Shown here: positions 8,929 to 19,159 of the stretch, one piece after another
How the letters are laid out: each line of letters begins with the position of its first letter
How positions within the stretch are numbered: position 1 is the stretch's first letter
Assembly (NCBI RefSeq): GCF_003263785.1
Contig: NZ_JYJK01000087.1
Coordinates: 124,001-188,000 of the forward strand
Length of the DNA: 64,000 bases
Direction: 5' to 3'
Source of the DNA: Vibrio variabilis
GTDB lineage: Bacteria; Pseudomonadota; Gammaproteobacteria; Enterobacterales; Vibrionaceae
Made by a program: the position numbers and the translations under genes
The notes under the pieces: generated by a model
Database searches by the model: none
What the model was told of the DNA's origin: nothing
The model's input: the letters and a program-made list of their open reading frames with translations, nothing else

Positions 8929-9816
8929 TTAGTTTGCGAGGGCAGCAACAAAGGTGCTCTGTTGATCAATAACGGTTTTTAATTGGCTACGTATCCATTG
9001 ATTGTAGAGGCTAAAATCTGAATGGGTCGACCAGAAAAGTGAAGCGGTCACCTTTTTGCCAAAGAACTCTAAGTTGTCGGTCATAATGGCGAGTTCTTTT
9101 GTGGAGAGAGAAGGCTCCACAATATGTTCTGGCAAAAACGCAATGCCTTTTTGAGCTTTACACAATTCGACAATGGTGGACAGATCATCCAACCGCCATA
9201 TCTGATGCGTTGCCAAATCGGATAGGTTAAGCAGTTCATCAAAACCATCCATCAACAGAACGCGAGGTAGATTAGGTTTGCTTTCCAATAGCGATGCATG
9301 TCCGACCCACCAACAATTGACGTTGAACAGTTCATCCATATTAAAGTCGTTTTCGGTTTTGTGATAGGGATTGCCTAGCGCTAGGTCTATCTTTCCTTGG
9401 CTAATGTAGTTACTCAGGACAAAACTCGGTTTTGTAACAACTTCAAGGTCGATTTCAGGAAACGCTTCCGAAAATTGGAATAAGGTTTGCTTAACATTGC
9501 TGTTATAAACCAAAGGATCAATGCCGACACGGAAAACGATCTGTTCCGAGTGACTCATTTTACTTACCGCGGTGAGCATATCTCGATATTTACTGACTAC
9601 TGGAGTAGAAAGGTGAAATAAACGTTTGCCCTTGTCAGTTAACGTCACTTTAGCGTTTTGTCTGATAAATAGGTTAAACCCTAAATCAGACTCTAAATTT
9701 TGAATTGCGGTGCTTACCGTGGATTGAGATTTACCCAGCTTACGCGCCGCTGAACTAAAAGACCCCGCCTCAACCACTGCAACAAACGAAGCAATGTTAT
9801 CGAATTGCAGCTTCAT
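8929..9816 (-). CDS. LysR family transcriptional regulator
   Basis: A 295-aa LysR-type regulator. The winged helix-turn-helix spans residues 5-64 (SFSSAARKLGKSQSTVSTAIQNLE, described here only in part as AARKLGKSQSTVS), followed by a substrate-binding effector domain from about residue 90. It faces away from Tad locus 1 across a 485-nt gap and sits upstream of the amylase gene on the same strand, so it could control either. The effector is unknown. The start ATG has AAAGGTTAG upstream on the minus strand. Confidence 0.9.
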   Translation of the reverse strand: MKLQFDNIASFVAVVEAGSFSSAARKLGKSQSTVSTAIQNLESDLGFNLFIRQNAKVTLTDKGKRLFHLSTPVVSKYRDMLTAVSKMSHSEQIVFRVGIDPLVYNSNVKQTLFQFSEAFPEIDLEVVTKPSFVLSNYISQGKIDLALGNPYHKTENDFNMDELFNVNCWWVGHASLLESKPNLPRVLLMDGFDELLNLSDLATHQIWRLDDLSTIVELCKAQKGIAFLPEHIVEPSLSTKELAIMTDNLEFFGKKVTASLFWSTHSDFSLYNQWIRSQLKTVIDQQSTFVAALAN

Positions 9817-10050
9817 AAATTGACTAACCTTTATGCCGTTTGACTATTTATAGTTATATAACTTGTGTTTTTTTGCATACATTAGCTGGCTCTTAAGTCA
9901 TTTACAATAGTGATATCTAAAGAGTGTTAGTTTGGTATTGATAAACCATAAATCAATGCAATGAATCTTGCTTTAGGGGGTATTTCGTGGCCTCAACCAT
10001 TCGGGATTGGAATACTGCCCCGTAACCTGTGCAATAAATTGAACTTATAG

Positions 10051-10066
10051 TGTGATCCGTGCCACA
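10051..10066 (+). promoter_or_regulatory. candidate CRP site upstream of Tad locus 1
   Basis: TGTGATCCGTGCCACA matches the CRP consensus TGTGA-N6-TCACA at 9 of 10 half-site positions. It lies in the 485-nt gap (9817-10301) between lysR and flp, about 240 nt before flp. No nearby -10/-35 pair at class I or II spacing stood out. The rest of the gap has no ORF; 10288-10293 AAAGGA is the flp RBS. Confidence 0.4.
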
Positions 10067-10301
10067 TAAACTGCATCGACGTACGCGTGAAAACTGTCCT
10101 TTCCATAAGTTAATGTTGAAAAAGTAAACACTTATAACAACGGGGGCGACACTAGAGTTGGTGGATTGTTAGAGTTGTAAACAAGGGGTTTCTTTGAACA
10201 GGTCATCGATAAAATCGATAGCAGCTATTTTTTTGATATTTTGAGCATAATTTAGAATACACCATGCTTATTGTTGAATAACGTTCAAAGGAATTAAGAT
10301 T

Positions 10302-10499
10302 ATGATGACTAAGCTTTATGAGAAAGTAGTGACTGTTTTTTACGATTTTAAACAGGATGAGCGCGGCGTAACGGCGATTGAGTATGGTTTGATTGCTGCA
10401 GCGATGGCTGCGGCTATTGCCGCGGCATTTGCTGGTGATGGCACACTCATAACAAACTTAAAAGCATTGTTTACCAGTGTTGGCACAAGCCTACAGTAA
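10302..10499 (+). CDS. flp: Flp type IVb major pilin (Tad locus 1)
   Basis: A 65-aa Flp prepilin, the main subunit of the Tad pilus fibre. It has a short hydrophilic leader ending at Gly22, then VTAIEY with Glu at +5 and Tyr at +6 of the mature protein, the Flp signature cut by the TadV peptidase. An Ala-rich hydrophobic helix follows. It is the first gene of locus 1, 47 nt before tadV. A hairpin lies between them, so pilin can be made in excess of the machinery. ATGATG gives two possible starts; AAAGGA favours the first. Confidence 0.95.
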   Translation: MMTKLYEKVVTVFYDFKQDERGVTAIEYGLIAAAMAAAIAAAFAGDGTLITNLKALFTSVGTSLQ

Positions 10500-10511
10500 G
10501 GTTCAATGATA

Positions 10512-10534
10512 AGGGGCCTTTTATAGAGGCCTCT
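10512..10534 (+). terminator. weak hairpin between flp and tadV (locus 1)
   Basis: AGGGGCCT (10512-10519) pairs with AGGCCTCT (10527-10534), 8 bp with one G-T pair. No strong U tract follows. It is positioned to act as a partial attenuator or to stabilise flp mRNA. Confidence 0.45.
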
Positions 10535-10546
10535 TAGGTAGAGTCT

Positions 10547-10983
10547 ATGCCATTGACGCTCTATTTAGTCATGCTGTTCATTCTGTGTTCAGTGCTGAGT
10601 TTATGTGACATACGGAGAAGAGTGCTTCCCAATAAAGTCATCTTTTTGACCCTATTGCTCCAGATTAGCTTTCTGGGTACCAGTGAGTTGCAATTTATAT
10701 CCTTTGCTTTGACCTCAGTTATTTTCGCCGCGCTCTATTGCGGGAAATTAATAGGTGGAGGGGATGTGAAGCTCTTAGCTGTTATGAGTTTAGCGCTGCC
10801 ACTACAGTGGCTCTTTGTAGCAATGTTTATAACCGCAGTCGCTGGTGGGGGGTTGCGATTACTTATGCTTGTAAGTGTTTATTAACAGGAACCAAAAAAC
10901 GAGTGGTTTCTATTCCCTATGGATTAGCGATTAGTTTTGGTTTTTTCATCACCACTTACCACCATTTTACAATAAATCATTAG
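10547..10983 (+). CDS. tadV: TadV/CpaA prepilin peptidase (frame break)
   Basis: A small type IV prepilin peptidase (A24 family aspartic protease) that cleaves Flp and the TadE/TadF pseudopilins; joined length about 145 aa. The catalytic aspartates lie in CDIRRRVLPNK and in the GGGDVKLLA (GxGD) motif. The frame breaks near 10855 (GGTTGCGATTAC). One added G gives GGGLAITYACK and carries the ORF on to ITTYHHFTINH, with the usual C-terminal IPYGLAISFG segment. Uninterrupted, the first frame would end prematurely at 10885. Confidence 0.9.
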
Positions 10984-11005
10984 GCTATAAAGGTGGAGCC
11001 AAGCC

Positions 11006-11838
11006 ATGAGACAAAGGCTAGTTTTTGTTATCGCTCTGATCGCCCTAGTTGTGGGTATCATAGGGTTTATGGGGTTATTTGAAAAACCAAAACAGATCAC
11101 GGCTTCTGATGAGCCACAGGAAACGGTTGTCGAAGAAGTATACGTTTCAGTTTGGCGCGTGAACAATGACTTAAAAAAAGGGCAAAAATTAACGACAGAT
11201 ATGGTTGATAAAGCGCAATTACCATTAAGTCAAGCGCTGCAACTTGGGATTAAGGCCGATGTTAAGTTGGATTTTAACCCGTCGACCTTGTTAAATCGTG
11301 CCTTAAAAGCTGGAGATGTTGTTCTGGCCGAGTATCAAACTAAACAAGGCGCACCAGGCTATGTCGATTTACTTATTACAGAAGGGATGACACTTTATCC
11401 ACTTAGAGTGAATGCCAGTAATATGGTGAACGACTACATCCGCCCTGGCACCTACATCGATATACTGACCGTCAGTTCCCCGACCGTCAACCTTGCATCC
11501 TCGTCCGATAAGCCTCGACATTTTACTGGTGTAAAAGCGGACATGTTTTTAAAACATGTAAAGGTCCTAGATTTGGGAGGGCAGCCAGAGGGAAAGACAA
11601 TGTTCGCGCAATGACGTCAAATGCCAGTGACGATATGGCGACGATCATCATTGAGGTCGACCCTGATCAAATCTCGCGATTGGCGTTAGCACAGCGCACC
11701 ATGCACATAGAGGTTTACCGTAGCCAATCTTACAAACAAGCCACTCATGTAGAAGTAAGAAACATTATCGACAATTTTACGGGTGTTGAGGAGTTACGGG
11801 GGGCGGCAGTTGCCTCCAGACTGGGAGAGGGATACTGA
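11006..11838 (+). CDS. rcpC: RcpC/CpaB periplasmic Tad protein (frame break)
   Basis: RcpC/CpaB family, about 277 aa joined, with one N-terminal membrane helix (residues 5-23) and a SAF-like domain. The region VSVWRVNNDLKKGQKLTTDMV is recognisable in part by VNNDLKKGQKL, and the later segment IRPGTYIDILTVSSP is typical. It is thought to work with the RcpA secretin in the outer envelope. The frame breaks near 11606 (TTCGCGCAATG). One added G gives MFGAMTSN and joins the two parts. The stop overlaps the rcpA start by one base (TGATG), suggesting translational coupling. Confidence 0.87.
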
Positions 11839-13205
11839 TGCGGCCAACATACCTATCTGTTGCGAAACTCATTATTGCAATGTGTGTACTGATATTTGCT
11901 GTCAGCACGCAAAGCGCAATGGCGGCAGAGCGTTACATAACACTAAATGAAGCCACTCACATCAACTTACCTGAGACAGTGGGTAAAGTATTTATCAGCA
12001 ATCCAGCTATTGCGGACTACAAAGTCATAGACGATAGAACGATCGTTGTTTTTGCCAATAGTGTCGGCCAGTCAAGGCTGATTGTGTATGGAACTGCACA
12101 AGACGTATTACTATCGGATCGTATTATCGTTGATCTCGATCTTAGTCAAATTCGAAAACAGTTGGCGTTTCATTTTCCACAGGTAGACGTCAAGCTTCAG
12201 TCTATTGGAACTCAGGTTGCTGTCAGTGGTGTAGTTAGCTCAGAACAAGAGCGTGATGATATTTACCGTATGGTGGCGACTTTGCTGGGAAGAAAAAAAA
12301 CCGAACGTTGGAACAAGGCCGACAAAATTGAGTTCAAATCCGAAGGGATAGAGCTGGAAGAACCCGAGAGCATGGTGTTTGCACGCAATATGACTTGGGA
12401 GGGCATAATTGAGAGGCTTGAGGTGGCAACTTCACAGCAGGTAAATGTAAAAATCTCTGTCGCTCAAGTGACTGAGAATTTTGGTGAAACAATCGGGGTA
12501 GATTGGCAAAGTGTAGGTTCGAGCGTTGGGCAGTTTGTTTTTAATCAGTTTGAGGCCGCTGAGTTAACGACGATAATTTCGGCACTCGGAAATGATAGTG
12601 TCGCTCAAGTTTTGGCTGAACCCAATCTAACGGTTTTATCTGGAGAGTCAGCCAGTTTTTTAGTCGGTGGCGAAGTGCCGGTTGTTATTACCACCAATAG
12701 TAACGTGAATATCACATATAAAGAGTTTGGAATTAAGCTTGACCTTACCGCTAAAGTGTTAAGTGAAGACAAAATCAAGATGCAACTCTTCCCAGAGGTA
12801 AGTGAAATCGACGGCTACGTTCAAGCCGCTAACATTGAGGTGCCTCAAATAGCTTCAAGGAGAGCCATGACTACGGTTGAGTTAGGTGATGGAGAAAGCT
12901 TTATCCTAGGTGGCTTGATGAGCAGTGCTGACTATGAGGAATTACAAAAAATTCCGTTTGTGGGTGACATCCCTATCATCGGCGCAGCTTTTAGAAAGTC
13001 AATCACAGAGCGAAAACGTACGGAGCTCATCATAGTCGCTACTGTAAACCTTGTGAAACCAACGCGATCTACCGTTATACAGCTTCCCCATATGAGAAAA
13101 ACACCAACATTGACACGATGGTTGAACATTGAAGGCGACGCTAGCCAAGCACCAGCTTCGGACGCAACCATTCGTCTATTGTCAGAAGGGGGCTTTATTC
13201 AATGA
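11838..13205 (+). CDS. rcpA: RcpA/CpaC outer-membrane secretin (locus 1)
   Basis: A 455-aa secretin that forms the outer-membrane pore for the Flp pilus. It has a signal peptide (about residues 1-29, ending SAMA), an N-terminal pilus/BON-like region (ISNPAIADYKVID) and a C-terminal secretin domain with VLAEPNLTVLSGESASF, VGGEVPV and VGDIPIIGAAFR, the conserved end motif. It overlaps both neighbours by 1-4 nt. The ORF is intact. Confidence 0.95.
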   Translation: MRPTYLSVAKLIIAMCVLIFAVSTQSAMAAERYITLNEATHINLPETVGKVFISNPAIADYKVIDDRTIVVFANSVGQSRLIVYGTAQDVLLSDRIIVDLDLSQIRKQLAFHFPQVDVKLQSIGTQVAVSGVVSSEQERDDIYRMVATLLGRKKTERWNKADKIEFKSEGIELEEPESMVFARNMTWEGIIERLEVATSQQVNVKISVAQVTENFGETIGVDWQSVGSSVGQFVFNQFEAAELTTIISALGNDSVAQVLAEPNLTVLSGESASFLVGGEVPVVITTNSNVNITYKEFGIKLDLTAKVLSEDKIKMQLFPEVSEIDGYVQAANIEVPQIASRRAMTTVELGDGESFILGGLMSSADYEELQKIPFVGDIPIIGAAFRKSITERKRTELIIVATVNLVKPTRSTVIQLPHMRKTPTLTRWLNIEGDASQAPASDATIRLLSEGGFIQ

Positions 13206-13678
13206 AAAATGGATTGTTGGCGCTGTTGGTATGCGTCTTTATTGTGGGGTGCTCAGCTGAGCGTTACTTTGTTGGCAATGGCGTTGAAGCGCTCATCTAT
13301 GAAGAAAAGCATCGTGTTGAGCTAGTAGTAAAAGAGCGTTCACAATCCGCTACTCAGTTGGCGCAAGTTATTGACGCTGCCGAAAGGCAAAACGCGACTG
13401 CACACTATACATTTATTTACCGAACGAAAGCGATGAAGTCACTCGCTCAAGGTGTGTTAAGCGACTATCCAGAACTTACACTAGATAACCATAGAGTCAG
13501 TTACCTGTACCAAGCAAACGAAACTGCCGATCTCATTATAAATATCACTTTACACAAGTTAAATACGGAACTTTGCAAGCCGTCTCAAGTGCTGGTTGAG
13601 ACATATCAAAGAAATTGCTTTATCGAATCATCTCGTATGCAGCAGGTAGTGAATAAACCTAAGTTGGTTGGAGAGTAA
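13202..13678 (+). CDS. Tad locus 1 outer-membrane lipoprotein
   Basis: A 158-aa protein with a lipoprotein signal (LLVCVFIVGC, lipidated Cys near residue 17). The mature part has mixed alpha/beta character with two Cys near the C-terminus (TELCKPSQ and QRNCFIE). It occupies the slot between the secretin and tadZ where RcpB or CpaD is found in other tad loci, and probably helps secretin assembly or gating. Homology to RcpB is not obvious by eye, so I give no symbol. It starts inside the rcpA stop (ATGA overlap). Confidence 0.8.
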   Translation: MKNGLLALLVCVFIVGCSAERYFVGNGVEALIYEEKHRVELVVKERSQSATQLAQVIDAAERQNATAHYTFIYRTKAMKSLAQGVLSDYPELTLDNHRVSYLYQANETADLIINITLHKLNTELCKPSQVLVETYQRNCFIESSRMQQVVNKPKLVGE

Positions 13679-13680
13679 AC

Positions 13681-14923
13681 ATGTTTGATCTAACCAAAGC
13701 ACTTAGCAGCAAAGCAAAAGTAACACAACAGCAGAATCCTTCTGGTGTTGCTGGCTGTACTCTCTTTTATCAGTCGGCAGAATGCTCGATTTGGTTCGTG
13801 AGATATTTCGTTTTGAAGGGTGGAACGATCCTGACTGCATTCGATTTAACCAGCGAGTTACAAAGCTTACGACAGAACAAAGCAGTCATATTGTTGTTTT
13901 GGAGCTCAATGAGTCTGATAATGTGGTCCGTGATGCCACAGAGTTCGCGAGGCGCTTGCCCACTCACAAGGGCGTGGTAGTTATTGGCAAAGAAGATGCA
14001 ATTTCGACGCTACGAGCACTGAAAGAGCTCGGTTTTTATTATGTTTTTTGGCCAGTAAACAAAACGGAATTCGCGGACTTTTTAACTCATGTTAACAAGA
14101 ATTTGCAGAATTTTTCTGGAGTGAGCCAAAAGCGTAAGGCAAAGCGAGTTGCCGTGGTTGGCGCAAAAGGCGGGGTGGGTACCTCGTTTATCGCAGGAGA
14201 GTTGACCTCGATGCTCGCCTCACAAGGTACAGATTCACTGTTGGTTGATCACCAGTACAGCAATTCAAACGTAGACGTTTTGCTTGCGCTCAAAGACTTC
14301 AAGCCTCGAGCAATTGATGAGTTTGTTGCGCCGTTACATGAAATGGATGAAGAAGGAGCCCTTAGTTACCTTCATCCAGTACGAAAAAACTTACGGTTGT
14401 TGGCCCTAGACAGTGATATGAGCCAAGAAAATATTCTCACATACAGCCAAACGCTGTGTGATTTGCTGTCGCGCAATACTAACTTTATCATTGAGGACTT
14501 CTCCGGCAGTGTGAATTTTAAACTTGAACCGCAAATGCTCGTGGATAACTTTGATGTGGTGGTTGTAGTTGTTGATCCATCTGTTGCGGCAATGCGCAGT
14601 GCTAAGCGTTTGCACGAAAGAATTCGGAACATACAGCTCACATTATCGAAAAAAACTCGCGTGATTACGTTAGTTAACTATCATCGACCTACCACTTCGT
14701 TTGTTATCGAAAAAGGTGAAATAAATCGTTACCTTGCGCTAATGCCGATCTAGATATTCCCTTTTGTAAGCACCTTGAGCATATCATCATCGATGGCAAA
14801 AACGCCCACAAACATGATCGTCAATTAAGTAAGTGTTTTGACCTGTTAATTAAGCTCGTTAATGGGCAGTCTGTTGAAGAGCGTGGATTAAAAGGCTGGT
14901 TCAAAAAAGGGGCTAAGAAATGA
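13681..14923 (+). CDS. tadZ: TadZ/CpaE ATPase-like localisation protein (two frame breaks)
   Basis: A MinD/ParA-like protein that places the Tad machinery at the pole; joined length about 414 aa. It has an N-terminal receiver-like region, then a deviant Walker A (AKGGVGTSFIA) that keeps the signature Lys but has Thr in place of the P-loop Lys, as is common in TadZ. Break 1 near 13784 is cured by one G (SAEWLDLVREIF). Break 2 near 14736 is cured by one G (RYLGANADLDIPFC), which extends the protein past the apparent stop at 14753 to 14923, ending WFKKGAKK and overlapping tadA by 4 nt. Confidence 0.87.
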
Positions 14924-16190
14924 GTTCGAACAAAGAACTATATTTGGCATTTCGAAGTCAGATTTTTGAGGCGCTTGATGCGGAAGCTGTTCAACAGATG
15001 GAGCGCAAAGACCTTGAAGCGCAGATTGCGAATGCCGTAGACCTATTGGCTGCCAATTATAGGCGTCCGATTACGGCGATGATGAAGTCAGGGTTAGTTA
15101 AAAGCCTTGTTGATGAGCTTTTTGGACTGGGACCATTGCAGCCTCTTGTCGAGGACCAATCCATAACTGATATTATGGTGAATGGGCCAAACAACATCTT
15201 TTTTGAGCGTCACGGCAAAGTGCAAAAATCCGACCTGACGTTTGTTAATGAGGAACAACTACTTTCGATTGCCAAAAGGATTGCCTCTAGGGTTGGGCGT
15301 CGCGTTGATGAACTTTCACCAACGGTAGATGCACGCCTTGAAGATGGCAGTCGTGTCAACATCGTGATACCGCCAATCGCACTTGATGGGACGTCGATTT
15401 CGATTCGTAAGTTTAGAGAACAAAAAATAGCGTTTGAGGACATGGTCGGTTTTGGTTCGATGTCACCCGATATGGCAAGAGTGTTAATGATAGCTGCACG
15501 TTGTCGAATGAATGTACTGATATCTGGTGGTACTGGCTCTGGTAAGACCACGTTGCTTAATGCAATGTCAAACTACATCGCTGAAGATGAACGTGTAGTG
15601 ACGATTGAAGATGCCGCCGAACTGCAGTTAGGGCAACCCAACTTAGTGAGATTGGAAACGCGTACCGCCAGTATAGAGCAAACAGGTATGGTAACTCAAC
15701 GTGACTTGGTTATTAATGCACTGCGTATGAGGCCGATAGAATCATTTTAGGTGAGTGTCGTGGTTCGGAAGCCTTTGAGATGTTGCAAGCCATGAACACG
15801 GGTCACGACGGGTCTATGTCAACATTGCACGCCAACACCCCTAGAGATGCCATAGCGCGTGTTGAGTCTATGGTCATGATGGCAAACCTCAACCAACCTC
15901 TAGACGCTATTCGCCGTACGATTGTTAGTGCGGTGCAGTTAATCGTGCAGATAAATCGCTTACGTGATGGTTCTCGTAAAGTGACCAGTATTTCTGAGGT
16001 GGTCGGATTGGAAGGGGATAATGTTGTTATGGAGGAAGTTTTTCGGTTCCAATACGACGATGCCCAATACGGCGAAGCCGTTAAAGGAACTTATGTGACC
16101 AATGGTATTATGCAACGCTCAGAGCTCGTGAAAAAAGCTCAGTTCTTTGGCCTATATGATGATCTAATGAACTCATTTCGAGGGGGTTGA
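14920..16190 (+). CDS. tadA: TadA/CpaF secretion ATPase (frame break, locus 1)
   Basis: The hexameric type II/IV secretion ATPase that drives Flp pilus assembly; joined length about 423 aa. It shows [20 protein letters not shown], here noted by its core ITDIMVNGP, the Walker [14 protein letters not shown], the Asp box and the Walker B region [14 protein letters not shown], plus the His box [14 protein letters not shown]. The frame breaks near 15734 (AGGCCGATAG). One added base gives [12 protein letters not shown]. It is coupled to tadZ (ATGA overlap) and followed directly by tadB. Confidence 0.93.
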
Positions 16191-16192
16191 GT

Positions 16193-17093
16193 ATGATATG
16201 GCTATCATTGATTTTATTTGCATTCGCTTTACTGCTGATGCAAAACCCTAGAAGGAAGAAAGTAGACTCTTTTTTCCAGTTAGAAGCAACAGAAAATGAG
16301 TCATTTGACGCTATTAATGTCAAGGACCTTGTCGCCAAATCTGCTTGGCAAACAATCAAAGAAAACATAAGTAGCAATGTGGGTATTTTGGGACCCAGGC
16401 CTGCATTGTACATCGTGCTTTATTTATCCTTTAGCGCTGTTTCATCTTGGTTTGTTTTTTATCGTTTTTTAGCTTTTCTATAATCCTTGGTTGGTTATTG
16501 GCGCCACGCTGGTATCGGTTTTTATAGGTTACCGCATATTGATTGACAGACGTCGTAAGGAATTTGAACGATCTTTTCCTGATGCACTGAATATCTTAAT
16601 GAGTGCGGTTACCGCAGGTGATAGCCTAATGCAAGCGATTAGTTATGTTGGAAATACGATGGATAATAGCATTGGCAGAGACTTCAAACATATGGGGAAC
16701 CGTTTGAAAATGGGGGAAACGCCAGAAGTGGTGCTCCAAAGGGCCTGTAAGATCTATCCATACCCAGAGTTCGTTTTCTTTACCCTGACGCTTAAAGCTA
16801 ACATTAGTCGTGGTGGTCAATTGAAAGGAGTCCTAGCGCGATTGATTCGAGTTCTAGTGGATTCTAGAACAATGCAAAAGAAAAAACTGGCGATGACATC
16901 AGAAGCAAGGATTTCTGCTAAAATCGTTGCCGCAATCCCCTTTGGTTTTTGTGTTCTACTTAATACCATTAGCCCTGAAAAAATCGATTTCATCCTTTAT
17001 GATCCCCAAGGTCAAAGCATTTTGTATTATGTAATAGGGAGTGAGCTAGTCGGTTTGTTTATTATTTGGCTGTTACTCAAGGGGGTGAGGTGA
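16193..17093 (+). CDS. tadB: TadB inner-membrane platform protein (frame break, locus 1)
   Basis: A T2SSF-type polytopic membrane protein that partners TadC under the TadA ATPase; joined length about 300 aa. An N-terminal helix and a central pair of helices precede the cytoplasmic domain (FPDALNILMSAVTAGDSLMQAI), which is the F-domain signature in part FPDALNILMSAV. The frame breaks near 16477. Restoring GG in TTTT-CTATAAT gives LAFGYNPWLVIG (a two-base loss); a one-base gain is the alternative. The ATG follows GAGGGGG; a TTG six bases earlier is less likely. The stop overlaps the tadC start. Confidence 0.88.
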
Positions 17094-17941
17094 TGCTCTC
17101 TTTGGTCGCGTTTGTTGTTTTCGTTGGTGCTGCAGTATATTTTGTTGTCGATTCTTATCAAAGGCAAAAAAGAACAGCAAGAATTGAACAGTATTTAAAA
17201 GAAGATAGTTATAAAGCTCCATCTCAGGTGGGTCTATTTCTATTGAGGTTTGGTACTAAGCATCGAAAAGAGCTCGAAAACAAATTCCTTGAAGCAGGTT
17301 TTTACAATAAGGAACTCGCCAAATTCTATTTTCCGATGAAACTGTTGGCGATAGCTGTCTTGGTATCCATCGCCATGGTTTCAGAGATGGAGTGGCAGTC
17401 ACAGGTGTTGACGGTGATGTTGGGCTTGGTTGCCGTGATAGTTGTACCAGATGCAATACTAGATGTTAAAAGAAAAACACTGATTTCTTCAACATCATCC
17501 AAGCTACCTTACTTGTTAGACATGTTGTCGGTCTGTGTTCAAACAGGTATGACTATTGAGGCGTCTTTTGACTACTTAAGCAAGGAGTTAGACGCTTTTG
17601 ACAAAGACCTATGTTATCAAGTTAAGCGCACAGCGGAGTCGTCGAAAATAAAGGGATTAGAAAGTGCTTTGAATGACCTTAGCGAACGCCTGCCAACCCC
17701 TGAGGTACGCAGTTTCGTGTTGACGGTAATACAAAACCTTCAATATGGTACATCCATTGCCAAAGTGCTTAGCGATCTTGCTGAAGACATGCGAAAAATA
17801 CAGCTACTTACCATTGAAGAAAAGGTCGGAAAACTATCGTCTAAAATGGGAGTACCGCTCATCCTGTTCATAATGTTTCCTATTGTTGTCCTTATACTAG
17901 CACCGGCTGTTATTCAAATGTCAGCAAATATTGGAGGGTAG
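17093..17941 (+). CDS. tadC: TadC inner-membrane platform protein (locus 1)
   Basis: A 282-aa T2SSF-domain membrane protein, partner of TadB. It has an N-terminal helix, a hydrophobic pair around residues 85-125, the F-domain LPYLLDMLSVCVQTGMTIEAS (core LLDMLSVCVQTGM), and a C-terminal helix with MGVPLILFIMFPIV. The start is set at the ATG that overlaps the tadB stop (TGATG) with GGGGGTGAGG upstream; an earlier GTG would add nine unsupported residues. Confidence 0.93.
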   Translation: MLSLVAFVVFVGAAVYFVVDSYQRQKRTARIEQYLKEDSYKAPSQVGLFLLRFGTKHRKELENKFLEAGFYNKELAKFYFPMKLLAIAVLVSIAMVSEMEWQSQVLTVMLGLVAVIVVPDAILDVKRKTLISSTSSKLPYLLDMLSVCVQTGMTIEASFDYLSKELDAFDKDLCYQVKRTAESSKIKGLESALNDLSERLPTPEVRSFVLTVIQNLQYGTSIAKVLSDLAEDMRKIQLLTIEEKVGKLSSKMGVPLILFIMFPIVVLILAPAVIQMSANIGG

Positions 17942-17943
17942 AG

Positions 17944-18660
17944 ATGAAGTTTCGGTATTGGTTGTGTTTGCTGATTAGTTTCATACTCGTTGGATGTCAG
18001 GCCACTAAGCTCCAAGTTGAAGACCCAGTCAAGAGCATGACAAAGGTTAATAATTATGACGGTTTGATCAGTTACTACCAACAAAAGCTTGATGCTAACC
18101 CAGATGATCTGCCTACGTATGAGCAAATTGCACTGATCTATTTTAGTAAAGGTGATAACGAATCCGCACAGTTTTACAGCAACTATCTGTTTGAAAGGAA
18201 CTACAAGACAAGTGAGCTGCTTGCGTTACGTGGAAAGATCTATTCTCAGGAAGGCGATCCTCAAAATGCAGTAAAAGCTTTCAATGAGTCTATTCAGTTG
18301 GGTAACCGAAGTGCAGAGGTCTATAACTTGCTTGGTGTTGAGCTGAGTAAGCAAGATAGATTAGAGGACGCGATATCAGCGTTCAATACAGCTAGACTTA
18401 AAGGGTATGATGATTTTACGGTCAAAAATAACCTTGCGGTTGTTTACATAGCGCAAGGAAACGATAAAAAAGCCATCTCTATTTTGAGTCGCCTTTTGGA
18501 TGCTCAACCAGAACATAAGAAAGTTCGCTCTAACCTTGCGGTTGCCCTTATTCGCAGTGGCGAGTTAGAGAGCGCAACCGTTGTGTTGGGTGATTCATTT
18601 AGTGAGCGTGAAATTGCCTTAGTCACCCAGCAGATACAAAATGCAGAGGTGCGAAAATGA
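17944..18660 (+). CDS. tadD: TadD TPR lipoprotein (locus 1)
   Basis: A 238-aa lipoprotein (LISFILVGCQ, lipidated Cys near residue 18) built from tetratricopeptide repeats, about five, for example in ALRGKIYSQEGDPQNAVKAF (core SQEGDPQNAVKAF). TadD proteins assist assembly of the secretin complex. The gene overlaps the next start by 4 nt (ATGA), consistent with one long tad transcript. Confidence 0.92.
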   Translation: MKFRYWLCLLISFILVGCQATKLQVEDPVKSMTKVNNYDGLISYYQQKLDANPDDLPTYEQIALIYFSKGDNESAQFYSNYLFERNYKTSELLALRGKIYSQEGDPQNAVKAFNESIQLGNRSAEVYNLLGVELSKQDRLEDAISAFNTARLKGYDDFTVKNNLAVVYIAQGNDKKAISILSRLLDAQPEHKKVRSNLAVALIRSGELESATVVLGDSFSEREIALVTQQIQNAEVRK

Positions 18661-19159
18661 ACAGGCTTCAAAGATTGCGTCGGCAGGTAGGTACTACCTC
18701 GGTTGAGTTTGCACTTGGTGGTATGGTGCTGATGTTTGCCACGTTCGCTATTTTTGAGACTTGTTATCAGGTTTACGTTGTTAATATGACCGAATTCGCG
18801 TTAAGAGAAACGATACGTAATACTAAAGTTAATCAAGGCATAGACGATACACCGGAAAAATTAAATACGCACTACGAAAGTTACTTTCGCTCTCTGATTT
18901 CGGATAACGGTAAGCTCTGGCACTTTTTAATTGACGAAAACCTATTCACTATTCGCGGGAAGTACTATCGAAATTACGATGACTTTGTTAACGGAATTGG
19001 TGATTCATCCCAAAGTATAGGCTTCTATTATGACTTGGCCGAAATAACGGTCGAGTATCAGTACCAGCCTATGATAGAAATGCTGAGGTCCACACCAGTA
19101 ACAATTTCAAGGACGATGGTACTAAACCTTGAACATCAGGGGTGGGTGATGATGAATAA
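18657..19159 (+). CDS. tadE: TadE minor pseudopilin (end uncertain)
   Basis: A TadE-type pseudopilin: RRQVG followed by TTSVEFALGG, a prepilin-like cleavage site (after Gly12) with Glu at +5, then a hydrophobic helix. As read, its frame runs straight into the next pseudopilin, giving one 343-aa ORF (18657-19688). If one G is missing from the GGGG at 19139-19142, the protein instead ends HQGVGDDE at a TAA overlapping the next ATG, about 167 aa. That fits both the usual separate tadE and tadF genes and the base-loss pattern in this window. The end shown assumes this repair; a genuine fusion is not excluded. Confidence 0.65.
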
